The notes: generated by a model not told the origin, from the letters alone. Shown: positions 44,906-55,909, numbered from the stretch's first letter. The stretch is 64,000 nt of DNA from Pyropia yezoensis (GCA_009829735.1 CM020619.1:1184590-1248589), one strand, 5' to 3'. A program made the numbers and translations.

Positions 44906-44935
44906 TTCCGTAGGTGAACCTACGGAAGGATCATT

Positions 44936-45299
44936 CACAAACTATTGACACAAACACACGCGAACCAAATCGTCTGCACAGGGGGCAACGAAAGAGAGAA
45001 TCTGCATTTCGCGTTTCGGGGTACGAGCACTCTTCTTCCATCGCCTCTGTGCCGGGCTTAGACTCTCATTGAGAGGATGTGAGGGCACCACAGGAAGCTT
45101 TTCCACAGGCGGTCGCCATTCTTCTCCCTCCACGGCGGCCCTTTAGTGCTTGGCAGTTTTTTTTGCCTTCCAGGGAAGATGCCGCCAATGAAGCCCCATA
45201 TAAATTTACATCATCATATGCCCGTTTTTTCTTAACCGCTTGTCACAGTTTTCCTGTGAAAAGCTTGTGGGAAGACTATTTCCATACAATAGCAAACAT
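44936..45299 (+). other. Internal transcribed spacer 1
   Basis: This is the sequence between the SSU 3' end and the 5.8S start. It contains no coding feature. Confidence 0.85.
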
Positions 45300-45456
45300 A
45301 CAACTCTTAGAGGTGGATGTATTGGTTCTCGCAAGGATGAAGAACGCAGCCAACTGCGATGACTCATGTGAATTGCAGGACTTCCCGAATCATTGAGTCT
45401 TTGAACGCAAGTTGCGCTCATCTCCATCAGGAGTTGAGCATGCCTTTTTGAGTGTC
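45300..45456 (+). rRNA. 5.8S rRNA gene
   Basis: It begins near ACAACTCTTAGAGGTGGATG and contains AAGGATGAAGAACGCAGCC, TGTGAATTGCAGGACTTCC and ATTGAGTCTTTGAACGCAAG, the conserved 5.8S core. The ends are set to about ten bases by comparison with the general pattern. Confidence 0.88.
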
Positions 45457-45910
45457 GATGGGAAAACAGTACATAACAACAATCAGCTCTCTTCTTCCCT
45501 GCCTACTTGGCAAAGGTAGTGCATGCCAGAGATGGGCTTTGTGAGAGGCGTCGCCCAAAACACGTATCGTTGCCCGCTGGAGGTCATAGACCATGAGTTT
45601 TAAGCTCCATATCTCACAAGTCGGGGTGAACGTTTTGAGTAGGTCTGCATTGATTCACTTTCAACCCAGGTGGCGTTGGTTACTCACCATAAGCCTCTCT
45701 GGGGCTTCTTTGCTTGGACCTCTCTTGTCAGTTTTTCTGACGTAGATACAGGTGGCGTCTCATGGGCGTTGCCCTCTGGAACGAGCTAAAAAAGAAAAAA
45801 CCGCATCACACATCGAAGAGGCGTGTCGTGCTTGACGGCAGGAGATCCTTTATTTCTCATTTGTCCTGAGCGTCTGCCAGTCTTTGACAAGTGTGTTCCT
45901 TCCATAACCC
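45457..45910 (+). other. Internal transcribed spacer 2
   Basis: This is the sequence between 5.8S and the LSU start, AT/GC-mixed and with no coding feature. Confidence 0.85.
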
Positions 45911-48254
45911 GATCTCAAACCAGGTAGGACTACCCTCTGAATTTAAGCATATAATCCAGTTGCGGAAAAGAAACGAACAAGGATTCCCTACGTAGCGGCA
46001 AGCGAAGCGGGAAGAGCTTAACATGAAAACCGAAGAAGGCTCGCGCTTACCTTCGGGTTGTATAGTAATGTGGTGTCGCCTGCGTCGCGCAGGGTATAAA
46101 TCTCGTTTGAAATGGTGTGTCTTAGAGGGTTATGACCCCGTCTGTGACCCGGTGTGCGATGCATTACAGTGACCTTACAATGAGTCGGGTTTTTCGGGCA
46201 TGCAGCCCTATTTGGGTGGCAAACTTGATCTACAGCTACATACTAGCGAGAGACCGATGGCGTACAAGTACCGTAAGGGAAAGATGCGAAAAGCTTTGAA
46301 AAGAGAGTTACACAGGGCTTAAAACCGTAAAGAGTAAAGCGAAGGAGGTCGGTCATGGGGACAGATCCCTAAGTGTCTGTCACAGGGCACCGTAGCGTTC
46401 TGGGCCCCGGGGCGGCGCCGGCCGGGGGCGGGTGTTAACGGGGAGGTGGTTGAGGGATTTATTTTTCGCCTCTACTCTTTTCTAGCTTGCAGCCCGGCCA
46501 AGGGATCGGCGACTTGTCGTGTGAGGGCGCTGTCAAAATGGCCATCTCCACCCCCTCTTGAAACACGGACCAAGGAGCCTAACATACTCGCGAGTGTTTG
46601 GGTGCTTAAAACCCGAACGCACAATGAAAGTAGACGGTGGCTCTGCGCTGCTGCTTGGTGGGAACCCTGCTCTTATAGTGGGGGCACCGTCACACGACCC
46701 CGATCCCTTCGGGGTCGTTGGTTTTGAGGCAGAGCGAGTATGATGGGACCCGAAAGATGGTGAACTATTCCTGAGTAGGGCGAAGCGAGAGGAAACTCTG
46801 GTGGAGGCTCGTAGCGATGCTGACGTGCAAATCGCTCGTCAAACTTGGGTCTAGGGGCGAGAGGCGAATCGAACCATCTATTAGCTGATTCCCTCCGACG
46901 TTTCCCTCAGGATAGCGGGAGCAAATGCAGGTCAGTATCATCCGGTAAAGCGAATGATTAAAGGCCACGGGGGAGTAACTCTGTCTACCTATTCTCAAAC
47001 TTTAAATAGGTGAGGAGCCAGCAACATTTCTTAAAACAATGAACGCCGTGAGGACAATGATCGCTCTCAGTGGGTCGGTTTTGGTAAGCAGAACTGGAGA
47101 TGCGGGATGAACCGAAAGCGACGCTGAGGTGCCAAACTCCCAGCTCATTCAGACACCAGGAAGGATGTTGATTCATGCAGGCAGCAGGACGGTGGCCATG
47201 GAAGTCGGAATCCGCTAAGGAGTAAGTAACAACTAACCTGCCGAATGGATCAGCCCTGAGAATAGATGGCGCTTAAGCGAAGGACCGAGGCATCGCCGTT
47301 GGGGTAAATACGAAGCCTCAGTGAGTAGGAGGGCGTGAGGGTTTTGAAACACGGTACACTGGCATGGAAGCCTTTGGCGTAAGCTTGGGTGGAGCGACCC
47401 CTAGTGTAGATCTTGATGGTAGAAACAAATATTGAAGTGAGTACCTTGAAGACTGAAGAGGGGAAGGGCTCCACGCGAGTTGTGCTTGGACGTGGGTTAG
47501 TCGGTCCTAAGAGATGGGGAAACTCCGTATTCAAGTGCGTTCTTGCAGCGCAGTCCATCGAATGGGAAGCGGGTTAACATTCCCGCACCAGGATGTGGAA
47601 ACTGTGATTACCGCAAACTGCGGCAACGCAACTGAGCTTGGAGACGCCCGTAGGAGCTCAGAGCAGGGATCCCTTTCGTTTTTAACGCGCCCAGCCCCCT
47701 GGAATCGGTTTGTCCGGAGAGAGGGGGCGAAAGGCCGGAAAAGCACCTCACGTCTTGTGGTGTTCGGAACGCTTGCAATGACCCTTGAAACCCCAGGGGA
47801 AAGCAGCAGTCTTACGCTTGTGTGAGACGAGGAATTCTCATACCTGGCCGTACCCATATTCTGCTTCAGGTCCCCAAGGTGAACAGCCTCTAGTCAATAG
47901 AATAACGTAGATAAGGAAAGTCGGCAAATATAGATCCGAAATTTTGGGAAAAGGATTGTCTCTATTTATCGGGCTTGTTGGGGCGCGTGGGCGAAGACGC
48001 CAATGAGCGGCAGACGTGTAGCCTCTTCGGAGGCTGGATTGACGCTGCTTGTGGGAAGAAACCGTGTCAATGGAGGCAGGTACGCTTGCCGTTCTCGTCT
48101 CTTCCCGCTTGCGATCAACGAATGGATTCGAACTGGTACGGACAAAGGAAATCCGACAGCTTAAGTAAAGCAAAGTATCGCGATGGCCCGAAACGGTGTT
48201 GGCGCAATGTGATTTCTGTCCAGTGCTCTGAATTTCAAAGTGGAGAAAATCAAC

Positions 48255-48288
<34 letters not shown>

Positions 48289-48294
48289 TTCTTA
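45911..48294 (+). rRNA. 28S (LSU) rRNA gene, 5' two thirds, truncated
   Basis: It starts GATCTCAAACCAGGTAGGAC. Recognised landmarks are GAATTTAAGCATATAATCC, TACCGTAAGGGAAAGATGCG, CCCGAAAGATGGTGAACTAT, AGGAAACTCTGGTGGAGGCT and CGGGTAAACGGCGGGAGTAA. It stops in ACTATGACTTTCTTA, within the universally conserved stretch normally followed by AGGTAGCCAAATGCC. About the last third of the LSU, including the peptidyl-transferase ring, is absent from the rest of the window. Confidence 0.9.
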
Positions 48295-49176
48295 GACAGA
48301 TCAAGACACCTTCAATAAATTGGCTCATTATGTCGGGTGGTCCGTCGTCCGGGAAGCGACTAAGGCTAAATCCATTAGACAGTGTGTACACCTGTCAGAC
48401 GAAACTGACGTCCGTGTTCATCCAGCCTTAGCTATCTTTCAGCGCCAGCTTCGAGACGTGGCGTCTCTTAAGGTGTATGAAATGGCTCTCTCTGTGTGAC
48501 CTTTTGATGCACTGGTGAAAATGAGCACTATCTTCTTCTTGAATATTGAAGCTGCTGGGAAAGTTTATCTCAAAGAACAGCAGCGGTCGATGACAATTTG
48601 ACCTCACTGGCAATATTAATGGCAAACCTCTAATGTCCACCACAAAGAACCGTTGGAGGCCGGTTGTGACGACTGTGCCCTACTATCCTTCGTGCGCCAT
48701 CGACGGGGACGAGACGACAATGGAGGAAAAGAAGAGGACTTTATCACACATGTGTCACCATGAATGGTAAAATGTTGCCGTCGTTCCGGCTACTCGAACC
48801 TTTGTAAACTCCCGCACTTGGAAGCGCAGCGCGGTTAGGGCTCTTGAAGTTCATAGGCCTCGGCACCTACATTCTCGAAGGCCGTTGCTCTCAGTCTTGG
48901 AGAAACTCTTTGATATCGCGGGATATTCAGGGGTAGGCACCCCTTGCTGTAGCGCCAGGTGTGAGCTGGCCACACTAGTGTCTCTCGCTCCCGTGGTTAG
49001 AGCAAACATGTGCCGACCGTATTGTGCGGTATGTGTGTGAACAGATGCCTCGTTAACCGGGGGAAAGGTAGTGTACGCCCCCGTCTGACGCGAAGATTTT
49101 ATCGCATTATCTCATGAGAACCATCGGAACGCACTTACAGCAGCAAAAGTGGAAAACTGCGATAATTCACATCTAG
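48295..49176 (+). other. Sequence inserted in the LSU, probable retroelement remains
   Basis: No LSU sequence is found here. Short open stretches hint at a decayed reverse transcriptase/connection region (LSVLEKLFDIAGYSG, CELATLVSLAPVVRANMCRP), but frames change and stops are frequent. It lies upstream of, and in the same orientation as, the RNase H fragment. Confidence 0.4.
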
Positions 49177-49476
49177 GACACTCAGCGGTACATCCACTTG
49201 CTGGAGCGTGAAGCGCTGATCATGAGGTTGGGCTGGTTGGTGCGCAGCTCGACGATAATTGGGGCTCGTGTCATCAATCTTGCCGACATTCTGTCACTTT
49301 TACACGCCTTACAAAAGGGTCGCAGCGGCCGACACAGTTTTACTAAAATCTGCCGTCGAATGGCTGCCCTCGCCGTCGCTACCAATCTACATTTCGAAAT
49401 GCATGATATGAAATCGGAACTAAACCTTGCCGATGAACTTTCAAAGAACAGTCTAGGCTGGCGAGGGCGAGGATAG
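49177..49476 (+). pseudogene. RNase H domain relic (DIRS-like retroelement?)
   Basis: The frame reads HLLEREALIMRLGWLV, GARVINLADILSLLHALQKG and LNLADELSKN. The order E, then D in a LxDxLSxLxALxKG context, then ADxLS near the end is that of a retroelement RNase H, closest in feel to DIRS/tyrosine-recombinase elements. The domain is complete or nearly so, but there is no start codon and flanking frames are closed. Assignment to DIRS is an inference. Confidence 0.5.
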
Positions 49477-50170
49477 GCGCTAAAACGGCGGGCAAATGTG
49501 ATGCGGCATTGCGACTTTTCTTAGAGTGGCTGCCTCATCGCAAATATGACACTGAGTCGATGGATGGAGTATTCGTGGAGTATGCTCACGATATCGAAGA
49601 AAGTTTGAGGGTGGAAAACGACAAACTTTCCTAAAGGCCCTGTCTGGACTGTCCTTCACTTCCCAAAAGCGAAGGGGAGAATGCCCAAGAGTCAAATAAC
49701 TATGCAGGGGTGGGCGAATAAGCACAAGGACAGCGTAACACCACATGCGGTATATGCCCCCGGGAGGCCGCATCGGGCGTTGGGTATTAGCTGCTACTGA
49801 ACGGCTACCCGAACGGTTTAGTCGCAATCTTCCTCATTTTCGAGTGTTGCAGAAGGACAAAATTCGGGCCGCGGTGCGACCATTTCTCACGGATATTACC
49901 GATAAACCCGCTGTGTACTTTGGGGTCGAACGGGTCGGGCCCGTGCGTGACCGCCCGGGGGGTCCTGCCGGATCTTCGCGGATCCCGCCCACGTAAGCCT
50001 TGTTCGTGCGCGCCGAGTCCTGGGTCATGCGGCTCTCATAAGCCAGTGTATCCCGATGTGGGGTGGTGGACGAGTCGCGCCATTTGGGGTGGGCTCCTAG
50101 TTTAGCAAAATATTTTGTGAAAACAATCCCAACTGCCATAATGTGAAAACTCTGTTTTAGGTGGTGTCTC
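49477..50170 (+). pseudogene. Possible tyrosine-recombinase-like remains
   Basis: Reading on from the RNase H fragment with frame changes gives FLEWLPHRKYDTES, DGVFVEYAHDIEES and KGRMP-like then MQGWANKHKDSVTP. This is the kind of N-terminal region seen before a tyrosine recombinase in DIRS elements. No catalytic R-H-R-Y set was found. The last 170 bases are AT-rich and may be the element's 3' end. Confidence 0.3.
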
Positions 50171-50187
50171 AAGGTAGTACAACGTTC

Positions 50188-52064
50188 TCAAGGTGGTTCG
50201 AAACCCTTTTCGCGCCCGACACTCCGGCTGTTTGTCAGTGATTTGCTGCATCCTGCAAGCAGCTCACATGATTTGTGAAGTACTTCTGTTATGCTGCGCG
50301 CCGAGAGGTCACCGCGCAGGTGGCTGTTCCGCGCCGGTGGTGGCCGTGGTGGCAACAGCCGCCGCATTGGCGCCCGCAGCCGGCGCGTCGCTGGCCGCCG
50401 CCACCGCCCCGCCGCGGCTCGCCATCGCCGCGGCCCCGGCCGCGGCGCGGCCCAGCGCGGTCGCCGTTGCCACACCGTCGCTGCGCGCCTCAGCGTCGAC
50501 GCCCAGAGCCACCTCGCCGCTGGGCGAGGCGGTGGCCATCCTGGCGGCGGCGAAGGGGGGCGAGGAGGGAAGGTTCTCCCCCCCCGCCGAACCACAGCCC
50601 CGCCCCGCCCCGGCCACCGCCCGCACCGCCCCCTCCCACCAAACTGCCCACCGAGGCCGGCTCGGTGCCGGCCGCCAGCCCGGCCGCACCGTAGCCGCCC
50701 GTCGCCGCCGCCGCCGCCGTGCGGTCGCCGAGCACGTCCGCTGCCGCCGACGCGCAGCGCGCGGACACCGCCATCGGGAGCATGCGGCGTGCCACCGCGG
50801 CACGCGCGCCACGGTGGCAGCGCCAGGAAGGGGGGGGGGCGGGGTGGCGCAAGTGCGGGCGCCCCTGTCCCCACCGGGGCACCCGCCGGCCACAGCCCGC
50901 CCAGGCGGGCATGAGGCTCGCGACCCCGTCCGGCTCCCGCTCCAGGCGCTTGCGGCACCGCGCGTGGGCGCGGCCCTGGACGACGGCGACCGAGGCGCCT
51001 ACCGTCACGATTGCTCCACTGCCGCTCCCCGTCACCACAGACTGACACACAAACAAGTCTTCCTCCACGAACGCAATGAAAAAAGAAAGGGAAGTAAAAA
51101 GTCGCGACGAAAAAGCAATACTGCCATGGCGCGCCCCCTGGACCCTCTCCCCACCTCCCACCCCGATGACTCCCTCCCCTCCGAGCACCCCGCCCGCCCC
51201 CCCCCGACACCCACCCCCCCCCCCCTTGTACGGCAAGAGACGCGGACATGCGGCGTCCCCACCAGCGGCACCTGAGCGGCCGCCGTTCCTCCCGCTCCTC
51301 CAACCACCGCAGGCGTGACCACGACCGCCACCACCCCCCCACCAGCTCCATAAGCCACCCCCCCTCCCCCCCAGCCACAACCGCCATCCCCTCCTCCCGA
51401 GCCACAGCTGCCATCCCCCCCCCCCCAACCACAACCGCTCTCCCCGCACCCCAGCGGCACGCCCCGCGACTGCCCGGGTTTGTCGTCATCCACTGGTGGC
51501 GACGGCGGCGGATGGGGACTGCGGCGCCTGGTAGCGGCGGCTCGTGGTTTTCGCGCGCGATTCTCGCGCCAGGGTGCGCCACTCCGCTGGCCAGCCGGGT
51601 GCCCGCGGCGAGCGCCCGTCGCAGAGGAAAGGCGGTGCGCGCCCCCGGTGCCGCCGCAGCCGCCACCACACCTGCGAGTGGACGGAAAGTGCGCCGCCGA
51701 AGGGGTCGGCGCCATCTGGCCGTTGCCGCGGAACCGCCCTCCCGCCGTGGCGCCCGCTGCGGGCGCGGCGCGTGCGTGCCCAGAGAGGGCCACCCCCTGT
51801 GGGCTCCCTCATCCGTCGGCGCCCCACCTCGTGCCGGCTGCCGGCCAGTACCTGCGTAGCCCGGCGCTGCCCGCAGCGAGGGGAACGCCGCCGAGCAGGC
51901 GCAAGCTAGAGGCGAGGCGGAGAGCGTCGGTCTTGGGGCCCCCCTGGGGGTCGTAGGCGCTGAAGCCGATGCGGCAGCAGTCCGCATGAGTGGCCCTTCC
52001 GCTGGGGTCTTGCCGGCCCCAGCCGCCGCGCTGTATGTGCGTCTCCACCCGCCGCGTTCCCCCT
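50188..52064. other. GC-rich island with overlapping ORFs, coding status unclear
   Basis: GC content rises sharply at about 50290. Long frames exist on both strands, which is expected by chance at this composition. The most protein-like reading is on the minus strand: an Ala/Gly/Thr-rich frame around 50490-51050 that would join, across a run of C at about 50580, to MATASPSGEVALGVDAEARS (50309-50540). No domain or signal peptide is recognised, so it is not called as a gene. Confidence 0.35.
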
Positions 52065-52099
52065 CTAAAGGTCTATTCCATATAGCTAGTCACTTGAGA
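52065..52099 (+). repeat. Terminal inverted repeat, left
   Basis: It contains AAGGTCTATTCCATATAGCT. It is the reverse complement of 53161-53195, with one T/C difference. Confidence 0.85.
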
Positions 52100-53160
52100 A
52101 AAGAGTTTTCATTCATGCGCTTCTGGTCGGCTACGGCTAAAACAAGGTGGGCCTGATCAGCATTGCGCTCCGGGCCTGTGGTAAAAAAGACAGGACCTGA
52201 AACCGTGTTCTTGCGCCGGAGTGCACGCCTGAACAGCACGGAGGGTCCCCTCCCGCCCATGTGGGGCGGACCGGACATGCCCGTCTTGCCCGAATGCCGA
52301 TCGAGATCAAAATGGCGGGTTTTGTGTGTGCACGAACGGGGGTTACATGCTGACCCATTCCTCACCGTAGTAGAATTTACACAGTGCGGGCTGCACCAAC
52401 TTCGTAATCCCGCCGAATCTGAGGACACAGTCGCAGCCGATCATAATCCCGTCGTCGCGGCCAAGGCATAGGCGATTGCAGTGTGTGTCACCATTGCCTT
52501 GGCCGCAAGACAACAGCCCCCCGCCTCGTATGGAGACCTTCCGGGGACCAATTATACGTCCACCGACAGCTCCTCCGGCAGAAGGCGGTCCCCTGCTGCT
52601 CATAAAAAAAAAAAAAACGCGCACACTCAGTACCCAGGTCACATCTCCATACTGCCAGTCGCAACGGTGGTGCAAGCAGTGACGGGTTGGGGTGAAGGGA
52701 AGAGGCATGTCTGGCGGCGCTTCAGCCTGACATAGTTCAGTCCAAGCTACTTGTTTTTTATGTCATTGTACTTCTAAGGTAGCCCCCGTATCCGATTTTT
52801 ACGTCCGATCTTCGATCAGGAACAATAACCTCTGTTCTTCTCTGTCACGGCGAGGAAGCAATATAGCGTGGAACAGGGGAGAAAAAGATCGTCCTGGACC
52901 TCTAGAGTACTAAAGCACAATGCACCGCGTAGAAGAAGCTCAAAAGTGAGAAAAACTGAGGAGTTGCCGATTTTTACGAAAGAGTCACACCGCTGTCCTG
53001 GCTACAAACAGAGTGATATCGTTTAGAGCGCATGAGACCATCCCTGAAAATACAAGAAAACGGCGCTATCTCATGCCTATGAGTACTGTACTCGATAAAA
53101 AACGTAAAGTGGTCGCTCCCGGCACGTACTGAGGCATGCAGGAGGCGAGAAGTCAGGTCA

Positions 53161-53195
53161 TCTCAGGTGACTAGCTATATGGAATAGACCTTTAG
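53161..53195 (-). repeat. Terminal inverted repeat, right
   Basis: This is the partner of 52065-52099. On the plus strand it contains AGCTATATGGAATAGACCTT followed by TAG. Confidence 0.85.
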
Positions 53196-54132
53196 GCGGG
53201 TGGCAGCTCGCGCCACGGGCTGGGCGGCGATCAATAAAGCCCGCCGCAAAGACAAACCTCGTTCTCGCCCGCGCGCTCCCCCTGGCCGCCTTCGAGGTGG
53301 GGTCCCCCTCCCGCCCCCCTCTCCCCCCCTCAACCGACGTACCGCAGGACGTCAACGAGAGAGCCCCTCTCCGCCGTCTCGCCCAGTCAACCCCTACCTA
53401 CGCCAAAGAGAACACTGTCGATTTCGTCGTGAATGGCCCAAAAAAGCCTACCATAATATTCCATGATCGAGGGATATATATAAACTGTTTCAACGTGTCT
53501 CATGTTTTGCTCCTGCCGCCTTGGATGGCCCTTACAGCCCATGGAACACAATTGCGAAGGTGACCTTGCCGCCTGGCGCTAAAACGTATCGTACCCCTCG
53601 CGGCACAACGGAGTGGTCTGCGGGCGCCTGACACGCCCACTTCGTGCCGGGGCGCACGGGCGCGCTACGCACCGCCCCCATCGTGGTCCTGCTAGTTCAG
53701 GCAGGGGGACCGCGATCGCCCCTATTTCTTCGCACAGTCCATGAGCCCTTCGAGCATCTCTGGGGAGCGGGGCGGTGGCGGCATAACCCCCGCGCGCGCT
53801 CCAGTGCGCGATGGATCCCGCACCCACTTGAACGCAGTGTGGAGGCACACAACGGCCCGGCGACATGCCCGCCAGGGGCACGGCAGAGCATTGTCGCGGC
53901 AGTCACCGCGCGACGGCCCCGTCACATGGTCCTTTCATGAGCAGCGCTGTCGCGCATTCTCGGCGCCTGTTGCCACCATCCCTTCCAACGCGCGGCCTAG
54001 AGGCACGCGGTCCATTTGCTGGCGTCGACTCTCCTTACCGTCTGTCTGGTCACCGCGTTCGGGGTGTCCTTTTTAAGGCAACCTCTTCCCCCCCATCTCT
54101 TTCGTCCTCCTTTCCCCACTGTTCTCTCATTC
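53196..54132. other. Intergenic, upstream of the expansin-like gene
   Basis: This is GC-rich with C-runs. The frames here lack recognisable domains. It presumably holds the promoter and 5' UTR of the gene at 54133. No TATA box is convincing. Confidence 0.5.
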
Positions 54133-55038
54133 ATGGCGCCCCCCCGTCGGCGGTCTGGTCGTTTGGCCACCACCACCCTAGCGGTGGCCGCCGCTGTTGT
54201 GACCGCCGCCGCGACCACCCTCCCCGCCGCGGCCGCCTTTTTCGGCACCCGCCACGCCGGCGACGGCACCTACTATGGGGCCACGAACGCGGGCCACTGC
54301 AGCCTCACCCCCCGCCCCGCCCAGTACGCGGGCATGACGGGCGTGGCGGTCGCGTCAGCCACGTACAGCGGCTCCTCCCTCTGTGGCGCGTGCATCCGGC
54401 TAACAGGCAGCGGGCGCGGGTCCGGGGCCAATCCCATTACCGACACCCGCTTGGCCTATGTGATGGACGAGTGCCCGTCGTGTGGGGGGCGGGGGGATGT
54501 GGACCTGGCCATGCCGGGCGACGGCCGGTGGGCCGTCTCGTGGACGGTCGTGCCGTGCCCGACGCCGGGCGGGCGGGCGGCGTTCCTCCTCCAGGGCAGC
54601 AACCGGTACTATGTCAAGGTGCAGGTGCGGGGCACGGCGGCGCCTGCGGCGGCGGTGACGGTCAATGGGGTGGCCGCGACGCGGGTGGTGGACAACTTTT
54701 GGGTGGCCCAGGCGGGCGGCGGCGGCGGCTTTGCCCTGCCCCTCCGCGTGGCGGGCACGACGGCGGCGGGCGGGCGGTTTGCGGGCTCCCTCCCGGCCAT
54801 TGTCAATGACCGGGAGCTGGTGGGGGAGCCGCTCAGGGGTGGGGGGGGGGCGTCGCTGCTGCCGCCCCTCGCCCCTGCGACGCCTCATCATGGCGGCGGC
54901 GGCGGCGGCGGCAAGTGCTCCCCGCTGTGGGGCCACTGTGGCGGCCGTGGCTGGCGGGGCGCCCGCTGCTGCCGCGGCGGCGCCGTGTGCCGCTACATTG
55001 GCGAGTGGCATTCGCAGTGCCGGCCTGTCAACGAGTAG
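54133..55038 (+). CDS. Secreted expansin-like protein with C-terminal CBM1
   Basis: The 301-residue protein starts at the ATG of MAPPRRRSGRL, because upstream in-frame codons give only a TTG. Residues 1-35 are a signal peptide (basic n-region, Ala/Val-rich core, cleavage near AAA-FF). Residues 36-142 form a double-psi beta-barrel of expansin/GH45 type: GDGTYYG, CGACIRLTG and VMDECPSCGGRGDVDL, the last carrying the two Asp aligned with those conserved in bacterial expansins. Residues 155-235 resemble the second, beta-sandwich expansin domain. A Gly/Pro/His linker leads to a CBM1 at 261-298 (WGHCGGRGWRGARCC, YIGEWHSQC) with its Cys and aromatic residues. It probably binds and loosens cell-wall polysaccharide. 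Fungal swollenins carry CBM1 at the N-terminus, so this order is reversed. Confidence 0.88.
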   Translation: MAPPRRRSGRLATTTLAVAAAVVTAAATTLPAAAAFFGTRHAGDGTYYGATNAGHCSLTPRPAQYAGMTGVAVASATYSGSSLCGACIRLTGSGRGSGANPITDTRLAYVMDECPSCGGRGDVDLAMPGDGRWAVSWTVVPCPTPGGRAAFLLQGSNRYYVKVQVRGTAAPAAAVTVNGVAATRVVDNFWVAQAGGGGGFALPLRVAGTTAAGGRFAGSLPAIVNDRELVGEPLRGGGGASLLPPLAPATPHHGGGGGGGKCSPLWGHCGGRGWRGARCCRGGAVCRYIGEWHSQCRPVNE

Positions 55039-55695
55039 GGAAATGGGGTGGGCGGGGGGGGGAGGGTGGCGGGCGGATGAGGGGACACGCGTCGGGGCGG
55101 TGGGGGGGCGGGAGGGAGGCGGGGGGGGTGGGAAGGTAGCTGGCGCGACGACTGCAAAAAGGGGCCCCGCCCGCGCCGCCCCCTCGGCCCGCCCTGCGCG
55201 GCCCCCTCGGCCACCCCCCCGCCCTGCGCCGGCTCCCCGGCCCGCGCCGGCCCGCCCCACCCCGCCCGCCCCACTGTTGCCCGCCCCACCCCCCCCGTGG
55301 GCGACGCTGCCGACACGGCCGCCGCCGCTGCCGTGGCCCGCCGCCACACACACGACCGGCCGCCCGACCGCGCGCGCGCCGCGGCTGTGGGGGGGGGAAG
55401 GGGGGGAAGGGGAGGCGACGCGGCGGGGGCGGGGAAAGGCGTGGGACCCCAACGGGAAAAAGACACAGCGCGGACCCGTGGCCCCCCCCCCCCCCCGCCC
55501 GCCCGTCCCCGCCACGGGCGGCGCGCGGCAACGCACAGAGCGCCGCACCCCCCCGCCGCGCGTCGTGGCTGCGACTGCCGCCCGCTTTTTTCCTCCCTTC
55601 TTTTTTTTTTTTTTTTTCTTGTCACCCGGGCGGGGGCGCGCAGGTATGTAGGTAGGTAGGTCCCGACCGGCCCAGTCGCCGACGCGGGCGGGCCC

Positions 55696-55744
55696 GCGTC
55701 AAAACGACAGCCGCCAGCCCGTGGGGTGGCTGTCGTTTTGACGC
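55696..55744. other. Perfect 17-bp hairpin
   Basis: GCGTCAAAACGACAGCC is followed after 15 bases by its exact reverse complement GGCTGTCGTTTTGACGC. It lies about 660 bp after the stop of the expansin-like gene. It could be a small inverted-repeat element or a structured 3' or intergenic RNA. No target duplication was seen. Confidence 0.8.
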
Positions 55745-55909
55745 CCGCCCCCCCCCCACCCACCCCTTGGCCGGTGAGAGGACGGCGAGGCCGTAAGCAT
55801 GGACGAGGGGGAGGGGGGGGGCCGGTGTCGCCGCCCCCCCCCGCCCCGCTCTGGGGTCTGCAGGCCGACGCGGCCCCCTCGCGGGCGGGGGGGGGGGGGG
55901 GGGGGGGGG

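Larger units (their letters stand above)
42436..44935 (+). rRNA. 18S (SSU) rRNA gene, two introns, central domain missing
   Basis: It starts TACCTGGTTGATCCTACCAG and ends TAGGTGAACCTACGGAAGGA plus TCATT. Recognised landmarks are GAGAAACGGCTACCACATCC, GCCAGCAGCCGCGGTAGC, AAACTGAAAGGAATTGGCGG, TTTGTACACACCGCCCGTCG and the 3' end. Two introns (43001-43522 and 44378-44905) leave exons of about 1450 nt, short of the usual 1800. The shortfall is in one place. After CTCGTAGTCGGACCTCGG the sequence jumps to ATGCCGACTGGGGATTAGCG, losing most of V4 and the 690 and 790 loops. Many other positions differ from common eukaryotic SSU. It is a defective copy or a misassembly. Confidence 0.9.
52065..53195. 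mobile_element. 1.13-kb element with 35-bp terminal inverted repeats
   Basis: The segment is bounded by inverted repeats (52065-52099 and 53161-53195) that match at 34 of 35 positions. Immediately inside the outer C/G base, both ends have TA followed by AAGGTCTATTCC, so TA could be the target duplication, as for Tc1/mariner-type elements. The AT-richer segment begins and ends exactly at the repeats within GC-rich DNA. No transposase is recognised and the longest frames are about 120 codons, so it would be non-autonomous. Confidence 0.7.

Noticed and set aside
46395..46440. GC-rich block in LSU as an inserted element
   Set aside because: It lies in a variable expansion region of LSU and the flanking LSU core is continuous.
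50188..51987. A 599-codon minus-strand frame
   Set aside because: Its Arg/Pro/Gly/Ala composition is what GC-rich DNA gives in any frame. No domain is seen and the other strand has an equally long frame.
54400..55548. A 382-codon minus-strand frame over the expansin-like gene
   Set aside because: It is antisense to a gene with clear domains and consists of low-complexity Arg/Pro/Ala.
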